DNA of 64,000 bases from Costus lasius. Lineage: Eukaryota; Streptophyta; Magnoliopsida; Zingiberales; Costaceae. The stretch is from contig CM050454.1 in assembly GCA_027563935.2 (NCBI GenBank), positions 52,914,596 through 52,978,595 on the forward strand, written 5' to 3'. Below are positions 10,198 to 22,700 of the stretch, piece after piece (positions within the stretch are counted from its first letter, which is position 1; each line of letters starts with the position of its first letter). The notes under the pieces were generated by a model that saw only the letters and a list, made by a program, of their open reading frames with translations, was not told where the DNA came from and ran no database searches. Both the position numbers and the translations under genes were made by a program.

Positions 10198-12250
10198 TGT
10201 TATGCCTTGATATTTTATTAATTTAAATTTAATTTTTTAAATTTCAAAAATCCTATAAACTTTTCCCTAATCCTAATTTATTAAGCCCTAAAATATCTCT
10301 CTAATTCTAGGCTATTTTTACTCCCTCTAATCCTATAAATTAAACCCTAAACCCTCCCCTTAACCAATCAATTAACCCTTAACCCTTAATTATTTCTCTC
10401 TCCCCACTCGCGCCGCAGCCTTTGCCTCTGTTTTCTTTCCCCTGCCAGCGAAGCAAAGCTGCTTCGCTCACGTCTTCTCCGTCAGCTTCTGAGCGAGCAT
10501 CCACCAACGTCTTCTCCGTCAGCTTCTGAGCGAGCATCCGGTGGTAGTAGGAGGAGGCGCCGGCGGCCACCTCGTCTCCCCTTGGTGCGGCGTCCTTCTT
10601 CCGGCGGGTTCGGCTGAGTGAGGCGTGCGACGAGTTTCTACGGCGAACGCCGCCTCTGCCAGCGGTTTCTTCCTTCTCTGTTTGCGGCGGTGACGAGTGT
10701 TTCTGCGTCGGCGTCGTTTTCTTCCCTTTCCGGCGACTTCTCCTTCTTCTCTCGTCGGCGGCCCTGCCCTTCCCATCCGGCGCTGCTCCTTTCCAGCGAG
10801 CGTCGGTGACTTTCCTCTGACGCGACGCAAACGGAAGTTGTATCAGCTTCGTTCGTCCGCGTGTGGCTGCGCGTGTACAGCGCCGCCTCCACATTCCCCT
10901 CTTTCCGGTAGCTCTTTCCTCCTCCCTCGGCATCGGCTGCTTCCCCTCCTTCCGGCGGAGAGCGCCGGTGGTCTCCCCAAATCGCACGAACGAACGATTT
11001 CGTTCCGCGTCGAACTTTAAGCAGAGAAAGGTAAGTTTGGTTTTATTTTGATTATTTATTTAAATTCGTTTTAAGGGGAATAAATTAGGAAACCTAATTT
11101 CTATTATTTATTGATATAGGAGGGGAAATTTTATAGTTATTTTGGAATAAATTTAATTTAAAATTAGGAATTGAGGGTATAATCGAGTTGATGCCAAATA
11201 TTTCATTTAAATTGTTCAGTTAAAAAGTGGAGATAATATTGATTTCAGAAGGATTCAGGATAATAGCGTTTGAGATAAAAATTTTATCCTATTCCTTTCT
11301 TACAATATCAAGAATTATAGGATTTGTTGCTTAATCCTTTGGTTTGATATATGATGCATATGTTAGAATTGATTGACACTGATATCTAATTGCTTTGTCT
11401 ACTTGTATTGTATCTGTAATTCTGTTGACCTCAGTTATCTTATTCATTTGTCATATTCTGTTTCCGTATGCTTGATTAATGAAACTGAATTGAGATATCT
11501 GTTATATTAACATGTGAGCATAGTTGAACAATTGTGTATTTGTGATATTGGCACATGAGTATGTGGAACTGTTGTAAATCTGTGATGATAAAGTCATGAT
11601 ATATATTGACCTCTGGACTGGATGATTTATTCTCTAGTGGCCTATTTATGTGCTTTATAGTTCCGACGCGTATCGGACTATCTGTTTGTTGGTTAGGACA
11701 CCGTCAGTTGTCCTCGGGACAATACTACGGATGTCAGGGTTGGACGCAACCTATCAGGTTGTTTTAGGACAGTCGTTCCATTGCATGAACAACAGTGGAA
11801 ACACTCTGAAAATGAGTGCGGCTTTTAAGTGAGATCTGTTGGCCAACTTGATGATTTGCATGACATTCTTATATTATTTGTATATTGTTGTTCTAGTCAT
11901 TGTATTATCATGTTATCTGACTCCCTCACCATATTTGTTGATTCCTACTTAGTGTTTTGCTAACTTCCTTTGTTTCTCTTCCAGGTACAAAGTTAGCTTC
12001 TAGGAGGGATAGAGTAGATAGCAGATACTAGCCCGAGTTGAGATAGAAATTTTAGTTTTATTTCAGTTAATTTATGTACATCTTGAATAGTTGTTTTAGA
12101 GTTTGTATTATAAAACTGTAAATATTAAATTTGAATTATTCAATTAATAAAGGATATGTGATTATTATAAGTTCTTTATTTCCTATTAATATTGTCATCT
12201 CTCTGGAGACCCTGAGCTAGAAATAGCCAATTTTTTGCCGGGGCGTGACA
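10198..12250 (+). mobile_element. Solo LTR of a gypsy-type element (2,053 bp)
   Basis: The sequence runs TGTTATGCC... to ...GGGGCGTGACA and is flanked by an exact 5-bp duplication GCCAG at 10193-10197 and 12251-12255. No primer-binding site or internal region is present, so it is a solo LTR left by LTR-LTR recombination. It contains a GC-rich 600-bp block (10390-11030) ending at a GGTAAGTTT donor-like site, then AT-rich sequence, then a segment at 11650-11835 that is related to the inverse of 14270-14420 in the solo LTR at 13650-16281. The GC-rich block resembles a host 5' exon but is accounted for by the LTR boundaries. Confidence 0.92.
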
Positions 12251-12267
12251 GCCAGCCTACTCATTTG

Positions 12268-13045
12268 TTCTTAGACTTCAATGAGCCACTAGAGACTTTT
12301 TAATCTTAGAACACACTACCATTTCCAAATTCTATTTTCTTAGCTTTTTTCCTTATTTATTTACATATTGTAAATTATTTTTATTTAGACTTATTATAAA
12401 CTTTTGACCTCCATATATTGGGAAAAATTTTCTGGGCCACCGCCTAATTTTTTAAGCGTCCGTGATCCTCACCGATCACTACCAAACATGTTGTGCAGGA
12501 TCAAGACCGTGCTGTGGCGAAAATTTTTAGCACAAGTTTGGAAACTTTAAAATTCACGCACATCACCAATCAACGGTGATGTGCAGGGGACGCTTAAATT
12601 TATAGGCGGCCGCGACCGCCTAGAACATTTACTTATTCAGAATTTTCTTCTGACACTCTGACTTGGACTGGAGCTGAGGGTCCTTAATTTATTCCTCTTC
12701 CGCAACAACATATTAGGAGATGCACTGTACCTTCCACCGTGATGATCTCCCTGTCTTCATGTAGGAGAACTGTTTCAGTTTGTGACCCTTTTCCGTGTTG
12801 AGCTCGAGGAGGGGAGGTGGTGAATGGTGATGGGAGAATTGGCGCTTGCCCGTGATCCCGCGTCAGGAGTCTGAGAAAGATTCCATCTTTGCTTCTAGGT
12901 CGACGAGCGGGGCGTGGGACTGGCATCATATCATCCGATTTAGGAGGGCAAACCGCTAGTTGGGCGAGTCAAAAGGCCTTGTTGCCCGTGATTCATTGGC
13001 TGTCATCTCTTGAGGCGAGGGAAGGCGGAATTCTATATTGGGGGT
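12268..13045 (+). promoter_or_regulatory. Upstream region of the KxDL gene
   Basis: Host sequence from the hAT target duplication to the first possible start codon. It holds a foldback MITE (12430-12626) and a GC-richer stretch (12720-13045) that probably contains the transcription start and 5' UTR. No TATA box was assigned. The minus-strand frame at 12684-12929 has no recognisable motif. Confidence 0.45.
12430..12626. mobile_element. Foldback MITE upstream of the KxDL gene
   Basis: The left arm begins ttctgggccaccgccta and continues tttaagcgtcc. The right arm, read inversely, gives ttctaggcggtcgcgg, ccgccta and tttaagcgtcc. The arms are imperfect with small gaps, over about 50 bp, and enclose about 100 bp. 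Ends and target duplication are not sharp, so the superfamily is not assigned. Confidence 0.6.
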
Positions 13046-16000
13046 ATGCTGGTTATGACGATGAATGAGGGGAAGATGGAAGTGGATGAGAGCGCGTCCA
13101 TCAGAGCCGCGTCTGAAGAGGTATCTCGCCAGTTCATAACCCTAGTGGACGCCGAAGAGGTCGAATCTATCAAGCAGCTTCAGCATCTCATGTAATTTGC
13201 CTAGTCTTGCCCTAATTTTATTTCTTTGCGAATACGATACAATTTTTCTGGTCAAATCTCTTTAATTTCTCAATAATTTGAACTAGCAAGGATCAAATTT
13301 CGCGAGTTTTATTGGGCTGCATTTGTTAGATTAAGTGCTTTACATTGTATTGCTTTAACTTGGTTTCTAGTGCTATTGCTGAATCGTACAGACTGGCACA
13401 AAATAGCGATAGGAGACGAAAATGATGGTGAGTAAATAGTGGTAGAAATATGGAAAGAATTTGACGTGATAAATTTATAGCGTTGATGTTTAAAGATTCA
13501 CAAAATGAGTTAGTGATAATGTTTAGACTGTTGCATGATTACAGTTTTAGGCATATAATATGATGCCCCAACATTGTTTTCAATCTTATTCTGTATCAAA
13601 ATAGTACACGGAAATAGGATATACCAGATGGTAAGCACACAGTGAACACTGTCACGCCCCAAACGAGCACTAACCGAGCCAAGGTTAGCAAATTGCTCGT
13701 GAAACACGACAATTAACCCACAGAACAAAATATCCCCTGTAAAAACTGTATAAACAATCCAGCTCAAAATAACAAAACCTGTATATCCACAATCATCAAT
13801 ATATAAAACTAGTCTCAATCGACCAAATCAAACGATCAGAAGCTAAGATCAAAAGAAATCTGATCGAATATAAATACCACACCATGATTGGAACAACACG
13901 ATCAATCAAAATATCAAAACATAAATCCAAATATCAGCAATAATATCAAATCAATCCCAGCTAATACTCTCAGCTCATACCCAAGTACATCTCTATCTAT
14001 CTACTCATATGAACATCCACATGGTCCGTGGCCTCTGTATCTAGCTATCCATCAACACAAGCTCGCTACCTGGAGGCAACAACAAAGAGAGTTAGCTTAA
14101 AGAGCTAAGTAGGAATTAATATGGTACCACATCAAGTAACTGAGATAACACTATGTATCAAATATACAAGATATCGCAACATGATAAGAACGCAACATGA
14201 TAAGAACGCAACATGATAAGAAGCAACATCAACAACATATGAAAATCACACATGTGTTGTGCAATCAAAAGCAATGACCATATAATGCTCCATGACGAGC
14301 TCGCACTCTTATACAGAGTGTTTCCATCGTTGCTCACACGATGGAACAACTACCTCAATGATAGCTCGGAGGTGTTGCGTCCAACACTCAGGTAACCCTG
14401 GAAAATCCCGAAGGACTCCATCTAGGAAACTTACCAGCCGGCCTCATAGCCGTGAAACAGTATCTGGTATACTCCCTAGTCCGCTGGCCTATAAGGTACA
14501 GCCCTGGCTAATATCAGCCAGAAAAGATCACAATGTGACACGACATAGCATACAACTGTCCGATGGACCAAATATCACCACTATGTAATACATGGATCCA
14601 CGGCTCAATAGCCCATAATAAATAATGTCATCATCAATAATGTAACTACCAAGTGGCCTATGTAATAATATCACACAAGCATCCATATGCATGAATAAGG
14701 ATAACACACAGAAGGTAATAGATACCGAATCAAAATCAAACAACAGAGCTACAAGATATCATGGTATTTATCAACTGCACAATATAACACAATTAATACC
14801 ATGATTGCAAATAGTAGGATAAGATTCCTACCTGCCTCACAGTAGCATCCAGTATATCAGAAGCTCACAGCCCTGAGACCACATTATCCCAACCTCAACT
14901 GGTATCACCCTATATCATAAAACCAACACATAACTATCACATTAACTAAATAGCTCGAATAGCTACTTAATGTCCAAGTCAATATACACGTAGACCTACG
15001 TATACCCAAATATACATATATACATACATAATTCCATGCTATCAAGAACATACCATAAGAACAAGGATGTGTCGTCTCACCTCGACGAGCCAATAACAAC
15101 GACACAACAGTGCGAGAGCATAACACATCACTTAACCTCCAACTGAACAAGGATTGACAACGAGCACACGTACACCCTAGCACGTTTACGTGTTAGCAGA
15201 CACCATGGCAACATCATCCGCTACGGAAGATGATTAGCAACAACAAGTGTTCCATACGTAGTCAAGGTCAACCTCGTACTCACAACATAGGTGCACGGGA
15301 GCAGCAATACCTGCAACAATAGTCACAATCAGAGAAACAACTGGGGTAACTAAACTACTACACCCCACCCCAGCTAGTAGCACGGTAACACGACCACACG
15401 ACAACAGCGCTAGCTGCACTATGACGATGACGGAATAAATTGTGCGGCAACAGGCCGTGTCAACAAAGCACAACAATAGAGGCACGACAGCTGGCGACAG
15501 ATGGCGCTACGAAACAACAACCAGTGACGGCAGCCAATGGTGGCAGACAACTGCAGGCGGTGCAACGGCACAGCAGCACGACGACGCCGAAACAACGACA
15601 GACGACAACACGGCTTCAAGCGGCTGGGAGGAAAGCAGCACGAGTGGCTACAGGCAATAGCAGACAGTGATCGGCGCAACTACAAGCGGCACGGCTGTAG
15701 GCCCTGATCGACGACACAGCTGGCAGTGAGCAGCATCCTGGATAATAGCAGGTGGCGGCAAGCGGCACACCTGCAACCGGTAGGACTGGCAATGAAGCTG
15801 GTAGAGCTGCTGGCGTGGACGATGGACGGTGGATCAATCGGCAGCAAGCGACACAAGTGCAAGCGGCGGCGCTGCTGCAAGCAACGTCGAAACCTGGCAG
15901 GCGGCCATGGAAATTGGGGAAAACCCCACAAGCATGAAGCTCTAGGTCTGAATCGAAGCTTCCCGATAGCAAGAAGGTCGCAGGACTCCGGTGGCGGTGC

Positions 16001-18854
16001 AGGCGAGTTCCGGCAAGGAGGAGGCGTCACTGGCACACCCACACACGAAAACGCTAAGAAGGCATCACAGGAAGGGTCGCCCGACCTCACCCGACGAAGG
16101 AGGAGAGGAGGAGGCGGCCGGAGCATGAACGGCGGCGAACTTGGCATGGAATGCGAGAGGCGGCGAGGAAGTGTAATAGAAATCGGAAGAGAAGAGAGAG
16201 AATGAAAGAGATAAGAATTAGATTATTTGAGTTTCATATATTTACAAGTATACCCTTGGGATAAAAGACACGGGTATAACAAACACTGACCCAAGTTGTA
16301 CCATGCATCAACATATAGTACATCATAGAATACACAACAATAGTACCAAATACTAGCTCGAATGTATTTCAAACCTTGTGCCCCAATTGCTATGAATGAT
16401 ATTAAGAAGTTTAAAGCCTACATTTTGACCACTTAAAACAATTCAAAACAACAAAGTGGTACTACTTTCTTTGCAAATAAACAACTTTACATTAAACAAT
16501 GAATGAGACTCTTATATATAAGAACAAACACACATATCTCATCTAACATAAGATGCTAAGATTAAAAGTTTCTCGTAAACGTTTTTCTTACTGCAAAATC
16601 ATATCTGACGCTAGAAATACCTTTTAGCATATTAGTTGATAACATTATATAATGCTCAAGTTTAACTCCTTTGAGTGGATGCATCAACTCAAATTTAATC
16701 TCTCTAAGTAATTTCAGTATTATCAAGCTTGATTTAGTTGAGTGGTTATAATGTTTGAGCAGATATTTTTTAGTATTCAATAATGCAAAAAAAAAAAAAA
16801 AAAAAAAACTAACATGTCGTGCATAATTCAAAAGTAGGCAGAACCCTACACTTGCATACATATATAACTGATAGGGAAGTGGTGATGGGCACACCTTTAA
16901 TAAGGTTCACTGCAAGGTGACTGATCTAATACACCCATACAACTAATGGGTCAGGGCATGCCCACCATAAAATTTGCCTACATTTGTTGTGTGTGCTATA
17001 CTAAGATTGACTTTATCAAACTAAGTAGGACTATGTCATTGCGCCAATCCTATAACCCTGCCGGAGTTGCCAAGGGGATTTTACCTTACATGAATAGCAA
17101 TTGCAAAGTTCTCAGCAACACTTTTGAGTGTTTCATTAACTCAAACATTCGGAGCTTTCACGAGCTAACATTCCCCTTGGATAACATCCAATAAATGTTG
17201 GTGGTGCATTAGATTCACCATTTATTGCTCTAAGTTATTGTCAGGTGAATGAAATAGATGTGGGACTTGTAGGTTGTTGAGGTATAAAAAGGGATCTCAG
17301 CCTTTCATTACATTCTTTAATAGGAAAATTGTCTTGAGTTTAAGTCAAACCTCGTCTAAGACTTTGTAATCAAAGATAGATCTCTTGTCCAAACTCTTGG
17401 GATGCTTACTTTCTAGATGTGATATTCCAAGCAATGACCCTACACAACTTTAGGTTCTTAAATTATCCGAATGACCATATGATGGCATCATCAATAAATA
17501 TATACATATCTCCCTTTCTTTTGTCAAAATAATTATTTCATTAATTGATTTGTAACCCAACACTAACATATATACAAACATTCATACACACACACAGATA
17601 TATATATATAAATTAATTATAACTCTCTGTATTTGCACAATAGAGTGGTGGATATCAAGTAATTATATTGAGAGGAAAGCAATAGGTTGCTTCAAAGGAT
17701 TGCATAATCTATTTGATTGGTGGACCACATTTTGAAGAATTCTTTGACAATTCCAAATATTGGTTCTGAATGGAGGGAAGGATTTCAACTTATTGCTAGA
17801 TATATGGGAATTAAAAAACTCCATCAAATCACTCATAAGGTCAAAGAGGAATTCTACAAAGATCATATATGCAACGAGTGAAACTCCTCATCTAATATGA
17901 TATGTGTAGGGATCACTAATTGCTTATAACTTTTGCATTGGCAAGGTAGGTGCTATTTTTTTTTTTCCCAATGGTCTAAAGTTATGCCACATTACTTACA
18001 ATAAAGGATCACCAGGTAGCCTAGCTTGTCAACGCTCTATCGTCTTTTTGTGGGGTTAAAAGTTGGTAATTTGTATTTAAAGATAACAAACATATAACCA
18101 TGAAGCCTAAGAGGATCAAGAGTAGGCTAAGTGGAAGGGACTTACTAGTTTAACTTGTCCAGTGGACCAGTGGTGTCTTCATTCATGGGCAAATATCAAT
18201 GACATGAGTGGGGAAGTTTGTAAGGGATTGCACAACGCCCTATACATTTGCCCTATACATTTCATGTACTTATCTCTAGGGAGAGTGTACATATTGTAAT
18301 GCCACCTAGTTTTCCCTTTGTTAAGGATGATGCATATTGCGGACTAGCTTGATTGGTCAACTTCTACGATGCAAGCAAGGAATCTTGAGAACACGTCATA
18401 CCACATTTGGGATCTATAAAATTAGCCAATTGGAGCCTTTAGCATATCGTAGACACTTTACCTATTAGTATATTATGAGTGAAAGTGCTTGGTTAAATCA
18501 ACTCTTTGGACTATTATAAGTTTGAAACTATTTTTTCTTGCTTGGTTAACTTGTGAATGATCCAACTATCATTTTTTTATTTGTTTCTTATATTGCTGTA
18601 GTAAAAGGTGTGGTATTTGTTTTACATATCATGTAGCTTAAGCATATTACTCATCATATCTCTAATAAATATTTTAGTATTGTGCATGAGAGGTTGATTA
18701 CCTTTACGGAAGAGTTGAGAAATATATACCACATTGAATTTCCAAGGAAATAATATACATTGGTGACAACTAGCATAGTAAAAGCACGGAGGAAGTGAAA
18801 ACCAAAGACTTTCTCTCCAACGCTAGTACATTCACATCTCCCTTCCTCAAATCC

Positions 18855-18904
<50 letters not shown>

Positions 18905-19738
18905 TTCTTATATATACATTGGTATACGGGGACAAACTTCTCTTTATCTACCAAACCTCTATCTCTCGTAGTACAAGCAATTAGAAATTTTATCACCATA
19001 TTTAAGCTAACATAGAGTATATTATTATTTGCACATGAATAGATGATGCTTCTTTACTTGTGTTGGAATGGGAAAAAAAACCCATTCCCTAACTTAGCGA
19101 CCCAAGAGAAGAAAAAATAGTAACATGGTGGCCCATTCCAATCCGATAATATTGCAACACTCCCCAATCCGATAATATTGCAACACTCCCCTCAAGCTAG
19201 AGCATAAATATCAATCATACTTGTTACAAAGACTACAAAATTGGTTCAGTCTTAGTGCCTTTGTGAAGATATTTGTGAACTCCTCTTCTGATTTGATGTA
19301 GGGAAGATATATAAGCTTGTTAGAGATTGTATCTCGCATGAAATGATAGTCAACTTCTATGTATTTAGTTCTTTCATGGAATAGCATACTCACAATAAAT
19401 ATAGTAGATTGATTATCACATAACAGAACATCAAGCTAGGACATGGAACTGTAAGATTAAATAGTAAGTTCTTGAGCTACATCATCTATCATCCTACAAG
19501 TGGTGTATGCCATCACTCTATACCAGTGTTGTTAAATAACTATAGGGGATAGGACCATATTATCATATTTTTAAATTTGAGAAATTAAAATTATAACTTG
19601 AATTGAGTTAGTACTATGTTATCTTTCTTTATATAATTTATTTTATTTTAGTATTATGTTATTTTTCTTTATATAATTTATTTTATTTTTATGTAGCTTA
19701 ATTTATTAGGTATAAAATATATATTTCAAACGTTATAC

Positions 19739-19775
<37 letters not shown>

Positions 19776-22700
19776 TTCAAATGCTATGAGACTTCCACTA
19801 TTTACCCGCAACACAATCCGTTATATTATATTGCGGATTTTTAGCTTTTCGCTATTTTCTGTGATCCACTATTGATAACACTTTTCTATACTTAGCTTTG
19901 CAGCTTAATCTTGCTACCATCTACATTCTCTGCATAATCTGCATTTGCATGTGTCAATTCTTGTGTGCTCATATTTCTCATACAATAACCCTTTCTAAGT
20001 CATAATGTTCTTATCAGTCATTACTCCTTCTGGGTGTACCTTCCTTGGTTTTGCATGAGCTGAAATGTTAGGCCCCATGACAGTAAGATATATAAGCTTT
20101 TCCACGAGGTGACAATATAGCTACATAGTGCCCATCTCAAATGATTATTTTTGATTTGGAGTTTCCATAGGTTTACACTCAAGCATCCTAATTTCTTCAA
20201 GTAAGTCTAGTACATATTTTCGCTATGAAAGTAATATTCTCAACCATTTGTAAGCAATCTCAATGCCCAAGAAATATTTTAGTCTACCAAAATCCTTCAG
20301 AGAAAATTTTAATTATACTTCTCATTTCACTCCTAGTTAACATAATTTCATCAACATATAAAGCAAGAGTTACAATACAATTGCAGTGTCATGTGAATAT
20401 GGAATAGCTTTGCTACCTTAAAAAAGTGGTTGATGTCATAACTTTCCTTGAGCAACATAGCTAGGTGGTTGCTTCATATGCACATCTTTAGAAAAATAAT
20501 AGTATGAGATGGCTCATAGCTGCAATGCCATCTGACAGTGTTGTTAGGGAAAACTTGAATGGAATTAAAGTGAGCCACATATGATGTCTCAAAATAATCA
20601 CTATTGAGTGAACACTTTACCCACCAATCGAATTTTGTTCTTGTTCACATAATTATCAGGGTTATACTTGATAGTGTATGCCTGCAAATAGGCTACAAGC
20701 AGGATCCTAAGAGGAGGCAGAACCCAGAACCTAAGAGGAGGTAAAGGTCTAGGTATGGCAGTGAGTGTAAGCTCCATCTATTCCTCCATAGCAAGACACC
20801 ATTTAGGAAGAAGAACAACGTCATCATATGATTAGAGATTAAAGTAGAAGAAATAACACTGAAAGTATCATATGAATAAGATAATCTTGTATAAGAAACA
20901 AATTGAATGTTAGGATAAGGCCCACATGTCCTTTACCTTTGTGCAAAGCAATGGGAAGATTTATAGAGTTTGGTGGATAACCATCTGGCGAAGAAGATGA
21001 GGCCAGGGGCCATGAGTACTCAATGCATGTGGGCAATGGCTGTAGACTTGCTGGAGCAGTGCTGCAGTAATGGGAGATAAAACTGGCAGTATCAAAGCGA
21101 GGAGAGGAAAATGCCTACGTAAGCTGAGAAATAAGGAATGGATTCATAAAATAAGACATTGACTCTAGTGAATGATCATTGAGAATTGGGGTCATAACAC
21201 CTATGTCCCTTTTGAATGGACTATAACCCAAGAGAACACACTGAGTGGCTCCAAGAAAACACAGTGAGAGGCCTTAGGCTGCAATTTGTTGGACTTTTGG
21301 CCAAGAACTTGAACATAGCACAAAAACCCAAACACCCAAAAATTTGAGAGGTAAGGGGAAAGGGAGTTTGAGATGGTACAATATTGAAAAAGGAGAGTTA
21401 TCTTGCAATAATGACATGAGAACATGATAAGGAATGTGGCGATTGACACAACATCTCCCCAATATTGATGGAGCACAACCATGTGGAAGAGGCGACCTAG
21501 CAACATCCAAAATATGATGGTTTTTTGGTTTAGTAAAACCATTTTGTTGCAATGTGTAGAGATGTGATTTGGTGGATGATATCTTGATTGTTGGAAAAAA
21601 ATTGGAACTATTGATTAGTAAATTCTAAAGAATTGTAAGTATGGAGAATTTTTAAGGGCATGTCAAATTAATTTTTCACTTTATAAAAAGCACAAAATAC
21701 ATGAAACACATCAGATTGATTTTTTAATAAAACACCCAATAGGCCAATACATAGGGGAGTGATTGTTGATAAAAGTAGCAAAATAATGATGACCATTCTT
21801 GAAACACGTAGGACTCAGACCCATCTGTCAAAGTGAATAAGTGCAAATAGTTTAGCACTATGACTATAATGACTAAGGGGGAAACAAAACATAGTGGTGC
21901 TTCCAAGTTGAAAGCATCACAATGAAAAAGAGGACGTCTATAGTGACAAAAACACTAAATGATCAAACCTGTCTAGTGTAAATGATCTAATATCATTCCA
22001 ATAATTTGACAAGTAGTCTGCCAAGGTAATTAAGTGAAGTTCAGGTGAAGTTCATTGTGTATTAGACAATAAATGAATACAATTTGAGTTTCAATGTGAA
22101 GCCTTAAATGAGTGTACTTGATCTAAAATATAGGTAGGTAGCACTGATGTCGTTTACATGATTATATATTGTCAATGAGGGAATAGATTTGCATGCAACT
22201 TTCACATGCAATAAATAGAAAACTAACCATTAGATCTATGCAAAGCTAGAGGTACGGACTTGCACGCCACTGCTTTGGATACCAAAGGAGTAGCGATGAA
22301 GAAACTAACCACACTAGGATTGGTAGCCAGTCTTTACTTAACTTAAGTCGGCCCAAGCATGACTTAACTTAAGCAATCAATGCCTAATTATTTCCATTTG
22401 ACTTTCGTTGGAAAAAACCAACACCAAGTCTAGTTGTCTCCTTGATCTCTCCCAAAGAATGAAAATTCAAATGATTGAATATTTGTAGGAATCACCTGAC
22501 GCAGTTTTATCCTCTGAAGTATGAGAATTCTCCTTTTTCATTGGTTACATGTGAACTGAGCGCGGTAGGCTGACCTCACAAAAGAATTCCTAGACATATC
22601 CCCATTATATGGTGTTGGAAAAATTGATCCATTAGAACCTACGGAGGCACTTTCTGAAGAGTAACATTAATTGCCTCCCTATGGTATTGGAATAGGACAT

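Larger units (their letters stand above)
4925..12259 (-). mobile_element. hAT DNA transposon, non-functional, carrying a nested solo LTR
   Basis: The left end is TAGAGCTGGCAACGGG (from 4925). The right end reads, on the opposite strand, TAGGCTGGCAATC, once the solo LTR at 10198-12250 is mentally removed. The flanking 8-bp target duplication CTCATTTG is exact at 4917-4924 and 12260-12267, as hAT transposases make. Both subterminal regions (4937-5080 and 10050-10190) are packed with cgggtacccg and gggtcggg motifs, a common layout for transposase binding. Without the LTR and its duplicated 5 bp the element is about 5.28 kb. The transposase lies on the minus strand (9396 to 7113) and is broken. 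The right end lies about 790 bp upstream of the first possible start codon of the KxDL gene. Confidence 0.95.

Noticed and set aside
10191..10205. hAT right end at ...TTGCCAGTGTTA with imperfect flanks
   Set aside because: No 8-bp duplication fits there; the true end is 12259 after removal of the solo LTR, giving an exact duplication.
10379..11051. GC-rich overlapping frames followed by a GGTAAGT donor, looking like a host first exon
   Set aside because: The TGTTATGCC...GGGGCGTGACA boundaries with GCCAG duplications place this inside a solo LTR; frames overlap on both strands without known motifs.
12684..12929. 81-codon minus-strand frame in the KxDL promoter
   Set aside because: No family resemblance; probably the reverse strand of the 5' UTR or promoter.
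15419..16205. Long overlapping frames up to 159 codons
   Set aside because: They lie in the GC-rich part of the AACAC-flanked solo LTR, on both strands, with low-complexity translations.
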